Source: Bacteroidaceae bacterium
GTDB lineage: Bacteria; Bacteroidota; Bacteroidia; Bacteroidales; Bacteroidaceae
DNA: 37,990 nt
NCBI GenBank assembly: GCA_024680695.1
Contig: JAILBW010000128.1
Location: 1 to 37,990, forward strand
Direction: 5' to 3'
The position numbers and the translations under genes were made by a program. The notes under the pieces were generated by a model. That model had not been told where the DNA came from. It did no database searches and saw nothing but the letters and a program-made list of their open reading frames with translations. Positions 27,906 to 35,248 of this stretch are shown piece after piece (the first letter of the stretch is position 1; every line of letters begins with the position of its first letter).

Positions 27906-27913
27906 TACCTTTG
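27906..27913 (+). promoter_or_regulatory. -7 box ahead of IS66 tnpA
   Basis: TACCTTTG matches TAnnTTTG and lies 26 bases before the tnpA start. The -33 position falls in the TTTTTAG just inside the left terminal repeat, only an approximate match. Confidence 0.5.
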
Positions 27914-27939
27914 CGCCATGGAATCTAACATTAGAAGCT

Positions 27940-28311
27940 ATGGCAGTAAACGTTAAAGACATTGAGACGCTATGGAATCAGTATTCTGAAGATGGCGTAA
28001 AGCAAGGGATTTCAGTTGCCCAGTTCTTTGAATCGAATGGTGTTCCCTACCGCACGTTTGAGAAATGGTATAAGAAGAAATTCTCCAGTCCAGGCATTGT
28101 TGACTGTGTTGTATCAGAGTCCCCGGACAAGAAACTGGAGAATCCTGATGGTGTGCAGACAGTATCCGAGACAGCAGAGAATCGCAGAGAGGTGTATGTG
28201 TCGTACGTGAATATCGGCCTGAGTAATGGCGTGCGTATAGAACATCACAGGCTGAGTTACGGTGAGCTGGTATGTTTCATTAATAAGCTTCAGTCACTAT
28301 GTTCAGCATAA
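27940..28311 (+). CDS. IS66-family TnpA-like protein
   Basis: A 123-aa protein in the tnpA position of IS66 elements. The N-terminal half has a helix-turn-helix-like pattern (QGISVAQFFESNGVPYRTFEKWYKKKF), consistent with binding to element ends. The C-terminal half ends VRIEHHRLSYGELVCFINKLQSL. I take the ATG at 27940 (MAVNVKDIETLW); the frame is open to a GTG at 27901, but that lies within the probable promoter. Its end overlaps tnpB by 13 bases, suggesting coupled translation. Confidence 0.8.
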   Translation: MAVNVKDIETLWNQYSEDGVKQGISVAQFFESNGVPYRTFEKWYKKKFSSPGIVDCVVSESPDKKLENPDGVQTVSETAENRREVYVSYVNIGLSNGVRIEHHRLSYGELVCFINKLQSLCSA

Positions 28312-28649
28312 CCGGCGCGACGAAATTCAAGTTTATCCCCAACTACCGGGATATGCGTGGAGGGTATGACAAGCTTCACGGCGTGGTCTGTTCCCTTGCC
28401 GGACATCAGGAGGAAGGCACCGCCTACGTGTTTACGTCCAAGAACCAGAAGCTGGTGAAGATTATCCGTCATGAGCATAATGAGTGCCAGCTTTATATTC
28501 AGCGTTTCGACCATGGCATGAGTTTCGTAAGACTTGAGTTTACCGGTGACAAGCCGATGTATGTACTTGAGTGGAAGTACTTGACTGCATTGCTGAGCTG
28601 TCCGGTCATCAGGAGGATAGACTCGAGAGAAGCGAAATGCGGGGTATGA
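28299..28649 (+). CDS. tnpB: IS66-family TnpB (Orf2)
   Basis: A 116-aa accessory protein typical of IS66 elements (the IS66 Orf2 family). Visible family marks are a start with TKFKFIPNYRDMRGGYDKLHGVV, a central YVFTSKNQKLVKII strand pair, and QLYIQRFDHGMSF. It is needed with TnpA and TnpC for transposition in studied members, though its exact role is not settled. It overlaps the end of tnpA. Confidence 0.9.
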   Translation: MFSITGATKFKFIPNYRDMRGGYDKLHGVVCSLAGHQEEGTAYVFTSKNQKLVKIIRHEHNECQLYIQRFDHGMSFVRLEFTGDKPMYVLEWKYLTALLSCPVIRRIDSREAKCGV

Positions 28650-28948
28650 GCGGCAGCACAGTATTTCCGGATGTTAAAAATACATAATTCCATGCTTTGG
28701 TTCAAAGCTAATTGATTATTCAAGATATTGACGTCCAGGTTGTTGCGCACGCAAAACCATTCGCCTTTGAAGCCTCGTAAGGCCATCTCTGACGTTGTGT
28801 CTTAGTGTGCCGTGTGGGATTGTATTACAAGGGACTCCGAGGGCCTTAAATGAATGTAAATACTTAGTGTACAGCGTGTTAAATAGTGTTTATCTTGTTG
28901 CAGATGCCGTGAAAGTTGCGTACCTTTGCATAGCAAAAGTTCCATATT
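28650..28948. other. 299-bp non-coding gap inside the IS66 element
   Basis: No plus-strand gene is supported here. Its right part carries a promoter for the following frames. A 95-aa minus-strand frame covers 28499-28786, half of it antisense to tnpB; I see no ribosome site or recognisable domain and do not annotate it. Confidence 0.6.
28897..28928 (+). promoter_or_regulatory. internal IS66 promoter
   Basis: GTTG (28897-28900), a 20-nt spacer and TACCTTTG (28921-28928) give a near-consensus Bacteroidota promoter 20 bases before the 98-aa frame. Thus the transposase part of the element appears to have its own transcription start, separate from tnpA-tnpB. Confidence 0.6.
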
Positions 28949-29245
28949 ATGGCAGATCGGCATATAGACATAGAGCGCATGATAATGCAGGCCCATTACA
29001 AGCTGCAGCTGGAAGCAGAGGCATCGTCTATAAAGGGCGGACAATTGTCTGATATGGAACGTGAGGATTACCAGAAAAGGATAAATGACCTGCTTGATGC
29101 AGTCAGTACCCTGCTTGATTCGAACAGGGCGATGGGAGAGAAACTGGATAAGACCACTGCAGCCTATGACGACCTGAAGGCTGCGATTAAGCGAATGGAA
29201 AGCCAAACTGGTTCGGATTATCCTGAGCGTGAGCAGGCTCGGTAA
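28949..29245 (+). CDS. coiled-coil protein ahead of IS66 tnpC
   Basis: A 98-aa, largely helical protein with heptad-like spacing (LLDAVSTLLDSNRAMGEKLDKTTAAYDDLKAAIKRM). In many IS66 elements such a coiled coil is the N-terminus of TnpC itself. Here it is a separate frame that overlaps the 522-aa transposase by 17 bases in a different frame. Either the two are made as separate, interacting proteins, the second from the GTG at 29229, or ribosomes shift frame in the overlap. It has a good ATG and its own promoter. Confidence 0.6.
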   Translation: MADRHIDIERMIMQAHYKLQLEAEASSIKGGQLSDMEREDYQKRINDLLDAVSTLLDSNRAMGEKLDKTTAAYDDLKAAIKRMESQTGSDYPEREQAR

Positions 29246-30797
29246 AATCAAGGCCAAGTATGAAAAGCTGGTTGGTGAACTAGCCATGCGCAAGCGTGAC
29301 AAGTATGGCAAGTGCAATGAGAAGCCGAAAGCCTCCACGTCCTCTGATAGCGGAACAGACAAGACGAAGGATGAAGATGAAGAGGACTACATCGAGAAGG
29401 GAAGCAAGAACGACACTCCGGCAGCCGATGATGATGTAGCCGAAGAAGTTGACAGCACAAGAACAGAGCCGCAGGAGAAGAAGCCTCGTGACCTGAGCAA
29501 CCGCCCTGAACACTATAGCACCATGCATGCGGATGTATGCGTAGTGCATGACTGCGACATCGACAGATTGGATGAGATGGGCCTCGAGTTTATCCGCTAC
29601 ACAAGACCAGTAGACCAGTTTGACCGTGTCAGCGTGACTCGCCAGGACAGATACCTGTACGCCTGGGTCCGTGACAAGAAGACCGGCAGGGAGTTTGCAT
29701 TCTTCGTACCCAAGTCAAGGGACGACGAGAAGCGTGAATGCGTGTTTGTCAACGAATCAAGATATGATGCTCCAAGTCTCGTGCCTCATACGAGTGCCAC
29801 CTATTCCATGCTTTCCGACCTTGGCGTAAACCGTTTCCAGTATGCACTTTCAAGCGGCCGTGAGATGTACCGCATGTGCAATGAGAAGATGAGCATGTGC
29901 AAGCAGAGCGTATTGAACTGGCTTGCCCGTGGTGCAGAGCTGCTTGAAGGCGGCAAGAAGTACATAAAGAAGATGCTGCTGAAAATGGGCACAAGCATCT
30001 ACTGTGATGAGACGTGGGTTTGGACCAAGGCCTTGATGCCCGATGGGACATACAAATATGTGAAGCGTTACATGTGGGTCATTGTCAATCTGACGACGAA
30101 GGTGTGCTATTATCTTTTCGGTCGCAGGAAGCGGAAGGTGATAGAGGAATTCCTCGGCGATTTCAAAGGAACGCTGATGACAGATGCCTACAATGCCTAC
30201 GCCTATTTCAGCAAGCTTCATGGATGTATACATGTATGCTGCTGGGCACATTTGAGGCGGATATTCTGGTCGGCGTTGAAAGACTATAATGATGAACAGG
30301 CCCAACAGTTTATAGACCTGATAGGCATCTTGTACAAGGTGGAGCTAGAGAGTATCCTTCTGCACCGTACGGAAGAGGAGGTCCTGACGGCCAGGAAACT
30401 GGAGTCAATACCCGTGCTCATCGAACTCGACCAGCGAGCGATGGCACTTTTATCCAAGATAAAGAGCAAAGAGGTGAAAGCCTCCAGTAAGTTGGAGCAG
30501 GCGTTGAATTACATGCGCAACAACTGGAGGGAACTGACAGCCTATAAGGATATCGGAAGTGTCTTAATCGACAACAATTGTTGCGAACGTGCCGTTCGTC
30601 CATTCACCAACCTGCGGAAGAGCTTTGGTGGCTTCAGCAGTGAGAGGGGTGGCGAGGTGGCAGCGGCATGGCTCACCTTCATAGAAACCTGCAAGCTCCA
30701 AAAGAAAGCAGCACTTGATTTCTTCAACGGCTTCTTTAAGATGGTTACCGAGGGCAGATGTGATTATGAGCTCATAGCCCAAGAGGCATTAGGTTAA
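29229..30797 (+). CDS. tnpC: IS66-family DDE transposase
   Basis: The 522-aa catalytic protein of the element. The acidic triad is visible as D260 (IYCDETWVW), D319 (LMTDAYNAY) and E453 (DNNCCERAVRPF), with the IS66 signature CCWAHLRRIFW between the second and third, and RKSFGGFSSERGGEVAAAW after the third. Residues about 30-90 are a low-complexity acidic linker. The best start is the GTG at 29229, overlapping the coiled-coil frame, unless it is reached by frameshifting. No damage is seen, so it is probably active. Confidence 0.93.
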   Translation: MSRLGKIKAKYEKLVGELAMRKRDKYGKCNEKPKASTSSDSGTDKTKDEDEEDYIEKGSKNDTPAADDDVAEEVDSTRTEPQEKKPRDLSNRPEHYSTMHADVCVVHDCDIDRLDEMGLEFIRYTRPVDQFDRVSVTRQDRYLYAWVRDKKTGREFAFFVPKSRDDEKRECVFVNESRYDAPSLVPHTSATYSMLSDLGVNRFQYALSSGREMYRMCNEKMSMCKQSVLNWLARGAELLEGGKKYIKKMLLKMGTSIYCDETWVWTKALMPDGTYKYVKRYMWVIVNLTTKVCYYLFGRRKRKVIEEFLGDFKGTLMTDAYNAYAYFSKLHGCIHVCCWAHLRRIFWSALKDYNDEQAQQFIDLIGILYKVELESILLHRTEEEVLTARKLESIPVLIELDQRAMALLSKIKSKEVKASSKLEQALNYMRNNWRELTAYKDIGSVLIDNNCCERAVRPFTNLRKSFGGFSSERGGEVAAAWLTFIETCKLQKKAALDFFNGFFKMVTEGRCDYELIAQEALG

Positions 30798-30844
30798 ATT
30801 GTATTAAAAACAAAAAATCTCCAATTTCTTTGGAATACTCAGAA

Positions 30845-30862
30845 CCCCAGCAAATACTGGGG
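30845..30862 (+). other. hairpin near the right end of the IS66 element
   Basis: CCCCAG-CAAATA-CTGGGG makes a 6-bp GC-rich stem 47 bases after the tnpC stop. No T run follows, so it is at most a weak terminator. Hairpins near the ends of insertion sequences can also block transcription entering from outside. Confidence 0.4.
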
Positions 30863-30877
30863 CTATGGCTCGTTGCC

Positions 30878-30898
30878 AAAAAGGGGTTGGATGCTTAC
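30878..30898. repeat. IS66 right terminal inverted repeat
   Basis: Exact inverted copy of 27863-27883. Confidence 0.93.
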
Positions 30899-30906
30899 GG
30901 GAATGG
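30899..30906. repeat. target-site duplication, right copy
   Basis: GGGAATGG, identical to the eight bases at the left end of the element. Confidence 0.9.
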
Positions 30907-30994
30907 TAAAAATATGAATGGTAAACATTCGAGCAAATAAATGTGTAGATGCTATGAAAGAGGGGGCAGCAGAAAATGAAATTGGAAATGGCAC

Positions 30995-31031
30995 AAAAAA
31001 AAAGATTCACTATCTTCGCAGACGGTGAATC
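30995..31031 (-). terminator. terminator of the tRNA operon
   Basis: Read leftward, GATTCAC pairs with GTGAATC around an inner TCT/AGA stem, and is followed at once by nine T residues (plus-strand A run 30995-31003). This is a textbook intrinsic terminator, 48 bases after tRNA-Asp. Confidence 0.85.
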
Positions 31032-31078
31032 AAATTAACCTTAAAAATCTAATACCATGAAAAACACTATTATCGTCG

Positions 31079-31153
31079 CGGTGCGTACGGGACTCGAACC
31101 CGTGACCCCATGCGTGACAGGCATGTATTCTAACCAAGCTGAACTAACGCACC
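31079..31153 (-). tRNA. tRNA-Asp (GTC)
   Basis: The acceptor stem GGTGCGT pairs with ACGCACC, discriminator G. The anticodon stem CATGC/GCATG encloses the loop CTGTCAC, giving anticodon GTC. The T arm GGGTTCGAGTCCC is intact. No CCA is encoded. It is the last gene of the five-tRNA operon. Confidence 0.95.
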
Positions 31154-31176
31154 ATCTTTTCAAAGAACCACACCTC

Positions 31177-31200
31177 CTCTGCGAGCGGCAAACGAGACTC
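31177..31200 (-). repeat. duplicated 3' fragment of tRNA-Gly
   Basis: Twenty-four bases (31177-31200) exactly repeat 31232-31255, which is the 3' end of the tRNA-Gly gene plus its trailer. Only the acceptor 3' strand and part of the T arm are copied, so the fragment is not a working tRNA. Confidence 0.85.
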
Positions 31201-31238
31201 AATGCTTTTTTGGACCTTGAGTCCGATTTTGCTCTGCG

Positions 31239-31311
<73 letters not shown>

Positions 31312-31321
31312 AGCCGCGTAG

Positions 31322-31404
31322 TGGGTAGAGATGGATTCGAACCACCGAAGGCGTAAGCCAGCAGATTTACAGTCTGCCCCATTTGGCCACTCTGGTATCT
31401 ACCC
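31322..31404 (-). tRNA. tRNA-Tyr (GTA)
   Basis: Acceptor stem GGGTAGA/TCTACCC with discriminator A. The anticodon arm GCAGA-CTGTAAA-TCTGC gives GTA. The long variable arm expected of a bacterial tRNA-Tyr is present, making 83 nt. Confidence 0.95.
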
Positions 31405-31425
31405 GGTTTGCTGACTACGCTGTGG

Positions 31426-31499
31426 TGACTCCTGCGGGATTCAAACCCACAACCTTTTGATCCGTAGTCAAATGCTCTATTCAGTTGAGCTAAGGAGCC
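31426..31499 (-). tRNA. tRNA-Arg (ACG)
   Basis: Acceptor stem GGCTCCT with AGGAGTC (one G-U pair), discriminator A. The anticodon arm TTTGA-CTACGGA-TCAAA gives ACG, whose first base is normally edited to inosine to read CGU, CGC and CGA. The T loop reads TTTGAAT in place of the common TTCGAAT. Confidence 0.94.
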
Positions 31500-31513
31500 T
31501 TCCATCGTTTCCG

Positions 31514-31588
31514 TGGGCGCTGACGGATTCGAACCGCCGACCCTCTGCTTGTAAGGCAGACGCTCTGAACCAGCTGAGCTAAGCGCCC
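31514..31588 (-). tRNA. tRNA-Val (TAC)
   Basis: Acceptor stem GGGCGCT/AGCGCCC with discriminator A. The anticodon arm TCTGC-CTTACAA-GCAGA gives TAC. It is the first gene of the operon, about 50 bases after the promoter. Confidence 0.95.
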
Positions 31589-31639
31589 AAAACAGTCACA
31601 TTCTCTTACCACGCTAGGTAATGTTCTGTTTTGCGAGTG

Positions 31640-31670
31640 CAAAGTTACGCTATTTTTTTATTCCGACAAA
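31640..31670 (-). promoter_or_regulatory. promoter of the tRNA operon
   Basis: On the minus strand TTTG (31667-31670), 19 nt, then TAACTTTG (31640-31647), a full match to the Bacteroidota primary promoter. It reads into Val-Arg-Tyr-Gly-Asp. Confidence 0.8.
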
Positions 31671-31870
31671 ACATTTGCACCTTTTTTTTGAAAAATTTTG
31701 TTGTGGAACGTCAAAATGGGCAAAATCTACCAAATTCCCTGGCAAGTTAGGCTTCACGACAGAGATTATCACACATCAAACATGCATTTCGTCGGACAAG
31801 AAGGGCAACTGTGGCAAGGCTGACACGGAGCAGCGGCAGATGAAACATGGAATGAAAGGATTACTTGCGC

Positions 31871-32089
31871 GAAGAATCAGTTCAAGACAAGTGTGAGACA
31901 AGTGTTGACTAAGCGAAGAATCAGTTCAAACCAAGTGTAGGGCAAGTGTTGACTAAGCGAAGTACCTGTTCAAACCAAGTGTGAGACAAGTGTCGACTAA
32001 GCGAAGTACCTGTTCAAACCAAGTGTGGGGAAAGTGACAAATAAGCAGAGTCTCAGTCCGTCCCAAGTGTATGGCAAGTGACAACTACG
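31871..32089. repeat. 44-bp tandem repeat, five copies
   Basis: Copies begin at 31871, 31915, 31959, 32003 and 32047 with an exact 44-bp period. The fifth is diverged. Each unit contains CAAGTGT-like words about 13 bases apart plus a TTCAAACC segment and GACTAAGCGAAG at the junction. Copies one and two share a variant (gaagaatcag) and copies three and four another (gaagtacctg), which shows stepwise duplication. The units are contiguous, without spacers. Confidence 0.9.
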
Positions 32090-32269
32090 AATGAGGATAT
32101 GAGAAGAAACACGCAACAGACTATGGCACTAATGCCAATGCACATAATCCCAGCATTTTGCCATATCCTTTCCCACAATAAGGCGCACCAAGTGTAGACA
32201 AAAGATATGATTCGAACACCTGCAGGCGGATTCGCAGCCAATTCTTGCGGCGTTCTGCATCCTTTTTTG

Positions 32270-32277
32270 TATTTTTG
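32270..32277 (+). promoter_or_regulatory. -7 box of the M28 peptidase gene
   Basis: TATTTTTG fits TAnnTTTG and lies 24 bases before the chosen start codon. A partial -33 box, CTTG at 32244-32247, is 22 nt upstream, a little far. Confidence 0.5.
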
Positions 32278-32301
32278 CATGCAAAAAGCAAAAGACACAA
32301 T

Positions 32302-33558
32302 ATGAGAAAGCTACTTTTGATGCTGCTGGCCATTGTCGCTATGCAGACGGGCGCTCAGGATATGGCGCAATACAAGCGGATAGTGAAAGCGCTCAGCTCG
32401 GCCAAATACCAAGGGCGCGGATATGCCCGCGACGGGGCCAACAAGGCCGGCAAGTTCCTGCAGAAAGAATACCAGAAGGCGGGCGTAGACGAAGTGATCA
32501 CACAACCCTTTCGTCTGGACATCAACACCTTCTGCGGCGCCATGGAGATGTGGGCCGACGGCAGGAAACTGCGAGCAGGCATCGACTTCTCGATGCGCGA
32601 GTACTCGCCAGGTGTGCATGGCCAGTTCCCCGTCTATCACGTAGATACGCTCAACTTCGATGCCGACCGCATGTTTGCCGACCTGGCAAAGCCCGAGTAT
32701 GCCAATTGCCTCGTGGCCTGCGAGTTCTGGTTCACCTATCGCCACCGCGAGGCCTTCTCCCGCTTGCAGAAAGAGGGCGAATGCACCAACGCCGGACTCA
32801 TCTACACTTGGCCGGCACCAATCAAATTCTTCAAAGCCTATGGCCATCGTGTAGTCGATAAGCCCATCATTTGGGTGACGCCCGAAGCCATCGAGGGTGT
32901 CAGGAATGTCCGAATGAACGTCGACAACAAGTTCCTGAAGGACTACGAATGCTTCAACGTTATCACAAAGGTCGAGGGCACCAGGCACGACAGTTGCTAT
33001 GTGTTCACGGCTCATTATGACCATCTGGGCAACCTGGGCAAGAAAATATTCTACGCCGGCGCGAACGACAATGCCTCGGGCTCGGCCGCCATCGTCACTT
33101 TGGCTGCCTACTACGCCAAGCACCGCCCCCCGTACGACATGTATTTCGTCGCCTTCTCGGGCGAGGATGCCAACCTTCGCGGCTCCACCTGGTTTGCCGA
33201 ACACCCCATCGTGCCGCTCAGTCAGGTCAAATACCTATTTAATATAGACATGATTGGCGACAACAACCCCGTCCAGTACTGCGAAGTGAGCGACGAAGGC
33301 ATGCGCGGCTACAAGCTCTTCGAGCAGATAAACGCTGGAAAAAAGTACTTCGAGAGCCTCCACCGCGGCGAGCTGGCGGCCAACAGCGACCACTACCCCT
33401 TTGCCACCCGCCACGTACCCTGCATCTTCCTCGAGAACGAGAAAGGCGATGCCTTCCAGTATTACCACACCATCTACGATACGTACCGCACCGTGCGCTT
33501 CGACAGCTACGAACCCGTCTTCCGCCTGGTGCGCGACTTTGTGGAGCAATACGAATAA
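32302..33558 (+). CDS. M28-family zinc aminopeptidase, exported
   Basis: A 418-aa predicted periplasmic or secreted metallopeptidase that removes N-terminal residues from peptides. Signal peptide MRKLLLMLLAIVAMQTGAQ. The two-zinc site is complete: H238 and D240 (TAHYDHLG), bridging D256 (GANDNASGS), E288 with D289 where family members usually have Glu-Glu (FSGEDANLRGS), D316 (NIDMIGD) and H364 (NSDHYPF). An upstream in-frame ATG at 32245 exists, but the start at 32302 gives a clean signal peptide and follows the -7 box. The cation-exporter gene follows after 42 bases, perhaps on the same transcript. Confidence 0.92.
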   Translation: MRKLLLMLLAIVAMQTGAQDMAQYKRIVKALSSAKYQGRGYARDGANKAGKFLQKEYQKAGVDEVITQPFRLDINTFCGAMEMWADGRKLRAGIDFSMREYSPGVHGQFPVYHVDTLNFDADRMFADLAKPEYANCLVACEFWFTYRHREAFSRLQKEGECTNAGLIYTWPAPIKFFKAYGHRVVDKPIIWVTPEAIEGVRNVRMNVDNKFLKDYECFNVITKVEGTRHDSCYVFTAHYDHLGNLGKKIFYAGANDNASGSAAIVTLAAYYAKHRPPYDMYFVAFSGEDANLRGSTWFAEHPIVPLSQVKYLFNIDMIGDNNPVQYCEVSDEGMRGYKLFEQINAGKKYFESLHRGELAANSDHYPFATRHVPCIFLENEKGDAFQYYHTIYDTYRTVRFDSYEPVFRLVRDFVEQYE

Positions 33559-33600
33559 ACGCTTATCATACAACCACATCGAACACTAAGCGACAACGAC

Positions 33601-34545
33601 ATGGAGCAGAAAAGGACCGAGTCGCACACATCGCCGCAGAAAGAAGCACAGCCTGATTGCACCGCACAGAGACAACGTCAGATATACGAAGTGACGCTGG
33701 CGGGCGGGGCTGTGAACGTATTGCTGCTGCTCTTCAAGTTCGTGGCCGGCATCGTGGGGCACAGCGCCGCGATGGTGGCCGATGCAGTCCACTCGCTCAG
33801 CGACTTCGTGACAGACATCATCGTCCTGGCCTTTGTCTATATCAGCGGAAAGCCAAAGGACAAGTCACACGACTACGGCCACGGCAAGTACGAGACCCTG
33901 GCGATGACCATCATCGGGCTGGCGCTGGTCGTTGTGGCCGTCGGCATTGTCTATGGCGGCACAATGAAGATTACGGCCTGGGCCAGAGGCGAACAGCTGC
34001 AGGCTCCCGGTATGCTGGCATTGTGGGCCGCCCTGCTGTCGGTGGTGCTGAAAGAGGGCGTCTTTCGCTACTCGATGCTGAAAGCCCGCCAACTACACTC
34101 ACAGGCCGTCGAGGCCAACGCCTGGCACCACCGCAGCGACGCACTCTCGTCCGTCGGCACAGCGCTGGGCATCGGCGGTGCCATCTTTCTGGGCCAGCGA
34201 TGGACGGTGCTCGACCCCGTGGCCTCGGTCATCGTGGGCCTGTTCATCGTGAAGGTAGCGCTCTTTCTGCTGCGCGACGGCATTGGCGACCTCACGGAAC
34301 ATTCGCTGCCCGACGAGGTGGAGACGGAGATACTGCAGCTGGCAGCCTCCATCGACGGGGTAGCACAGCCCCACGACCTGCGCACCCGCCGCATCGGCAA
34401 CCACTATGCCATCGAGCTGCATATCCTCATGGACGGCGACATTCCCCTGCGCGAAGCCCACGACAAGGCGTCGGAGGTAGAGGAACTGCTCAAGAGCCAC
34501 TACGGTGCTGAGACGCATATAGCTGTCCATGTCGAGCCGAAATAG
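33601..34545 (+). CDS. cation diffusion facilitator metal exporter
   Basis: A 314-aa inner-membrane antiporter that moves divalent metals such as Zn, Fe or Mn out of the cytoplasm in exchange for protons. The metal-site residues are D61, H64 and D68 in VADAVHSLSD and H176 with D180 in WHHRSD: H and D pairs of this kind on two helices are usual for zinc or iron transporters. The cytoplasmic GKPKDKSHDYGHGKYE loop is standard, and the C-terminal 80 residues form the cytoplasmic ferredoxin-like domain (HDLRTRRIGNHYAIELHI). Five to six membrane spans are visible. The metal cannot be fixed from sequence. Confidence 0.93.
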   Translation: MEQKRTESHTSPQKEAQPDCTAQRQRQIYEVTLAGGAVNVLLLLFKFVAGIVGHSAAMVADAVHSLSDFVTDIIVLAFVYISGKPKDKSHDYGHGKYETLAMTIIGLALVVVAVGIVYGGTMKITAWARGEQLQAPGMLALWAALLSVVLKEGVFRYSMLKARQLHSQAVEANAWHHRSDALSSVGTALGIGGAIFLGQRWTVLDPVASVIVGLFIVKVALFLLRDGIGDLTEHSLPDEVETEILQLAASIDGVAQPHDLRTRRIGNHYAIELHILMDGDIPLREAHDKASEVEELLKSHYGAETHIAVHVEPK

Positions 34546-34566
34546 GCAAAACCACGCACGCTATTC

Positions 34567-34590
34567 ATTGCAGCATCACGATGCTGCAAT
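34567..34590 (+). terminator. hairpin after the CDF exporter gene
   Basis: ATTGCAGCAT-CACG-ATGCTGCAAT forms a perfect 10-bp stem with a four-base loop, 21 bases after the stop codon. A T run does not follow directly, so termination strength is uncertain, but the location fits. Confidence 0.5.
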
Positions 34591-34704
34591 TGCACGGTCG
34601 CGACGCTGCTATGAACGCTACGGGAAGAATTGAGGAAAAGAAAAGCCGGAAAAGTTTTTTTTGCCTCGGACGTCACCTTTTGCCTCGCCCGACTGTTATA
34701 TAGA

Positions 34705-34716
34705 TGAAACGTTTCA
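34705..34716. promoter_or_regulatory. 12-bp palindrome, possible operator
   Basis: TGAAACGTTTCA is a perfect palindrome with a central CG, of the shape bound by LacI-type repressors. It lies 42 bases before the DUF6249-type gene, just after a TATATAGA stretch that could be a weak -7 box. No LacI-type gene is in the window. Confidence 0.35.
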
Positions 34717-34757
34717 CAGACAGAACAGAAGTATAACAATAGAAAAAGAAAAGGAAA

Positions 34758-35216
34758 ATGGAAGATGTAGTTGCATTGTTAATTCCCATCGCTTGCGGAT
34801 GTGTGCTCCCCATCATGGCTATCTGGTTCGGCGTGCGACAGAAGATGAACGAGACCAACAAGCGCACCCAGATTATTCTGGCGGCAATCGAAAAGAACTC
34901 CGAAACGGACATCGAGGAACTGCTCAAGAAGATGACGCCCAAGCAGAAGCTACTCAAGGAGAAATTGCTCACGAAACTCCTGTGGGGTTGCCTGTGTGCC
35001 ATGCTCGGACTTGGGCTGATTGGGTTTGGCCTCTACCTTGGCTACGCCGGCTATGGCGGTAAAGACGACCCGATGACGGCTATCGGATTTGGCGTCACTC
35101 TGCTGGCCATCGGCATTGCCTTCCTTGTCAACTACTGCATCGGCAAGAAATTGCTGACCAAGGAAATGGCGGCGGAAGAGAAGGAGAAGGTTGAACGTGC
35201 GGAGATTAACGGTTAA
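34758..35216 (+). CDS. DUF6249-type membrane protein
   Basis: A 152-aa membrane protein of unknown function that resembles the DUF6249 proteins found next to ECF sigma genes in Bacteroidales. One hydrophobic span near the N-terminus (about 5-25), a soluble charged segment (30-70, ETNKRTQIILAAIEKN to LKEKLL), two further spans (about 73-98 and 105-128), and an acidic-basic tail. Its end runs into three perfect TTAACGG repeats (35206-35226), the second of which supplies the stop codon. The sigma gene starts 32 bases later. Probably part of one stress-response unit with it. Confidence 0.75.
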   Translation: MEDVVALLIPIACGCVLPIMAIWFGVRQKMNETNKRTQIILAAIEKNSETDIEELLKKMTPKQKLLKEKLLTKLLWGCLCAMLGLGLIGFGLYLGYAGYGGKDDPMTAIGFGVTLLAIGIAFLVNYCIGKKLLTKEMAAEEKEKVERAEING

Positions 35217-35226
35217 CGGTTAACGG
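35206..35226. repeat. TTAACGG triple repeat
   Basis: Three perfect head-to-tail copies of a 7-bp unit across the stop codon of the DUF6249-type gene. Gain or loss of one unit would change the protein's last residues and the spacing to the sigma gene. Confidence 0.8.
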
Positions 35227-35248
35227 TTAGCTGTTAGAGAATTAGGGC

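Larger units (their letters stand above)
27863..30898 (+). mobile_element. complete IS66-family insertion sequence
   Basis: The 3036-bp element is bounded by perfect 21-bp terminal inverted repeats (27863-27883 and 30878-30898, outer end GTAAGCATCC) and a perfect 8-bp target duplication. It carries the three standard IS66 genes (tnpA-, tnpB- and tnpC-like) plus an extra 98-aa coiled-coil frame ahead of tnpC. Intact ends, an undamaged target duplication and full-length frames indicate a recent insertion. It landed 27 bases beyond the Sus locus terminator and did not interrupt a recognisable gene. Confidence 0.95.
31671..32301. other. gene-free region between the tRNA operon and the M28 peptidase gene
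   Basis: No supported gene. The main content is a 44-bp tandem repeat at 31871-32089. The last 40 bases hold the promoter of the peptidase gene. Confidence 0.7.

Noticed and set aside
28499-28786. 95-aa minus-strand frame inside the IS66 element
   Set aside because: It is half antisense to tnpB and has no promoter, ribosome site or recognisable domain.
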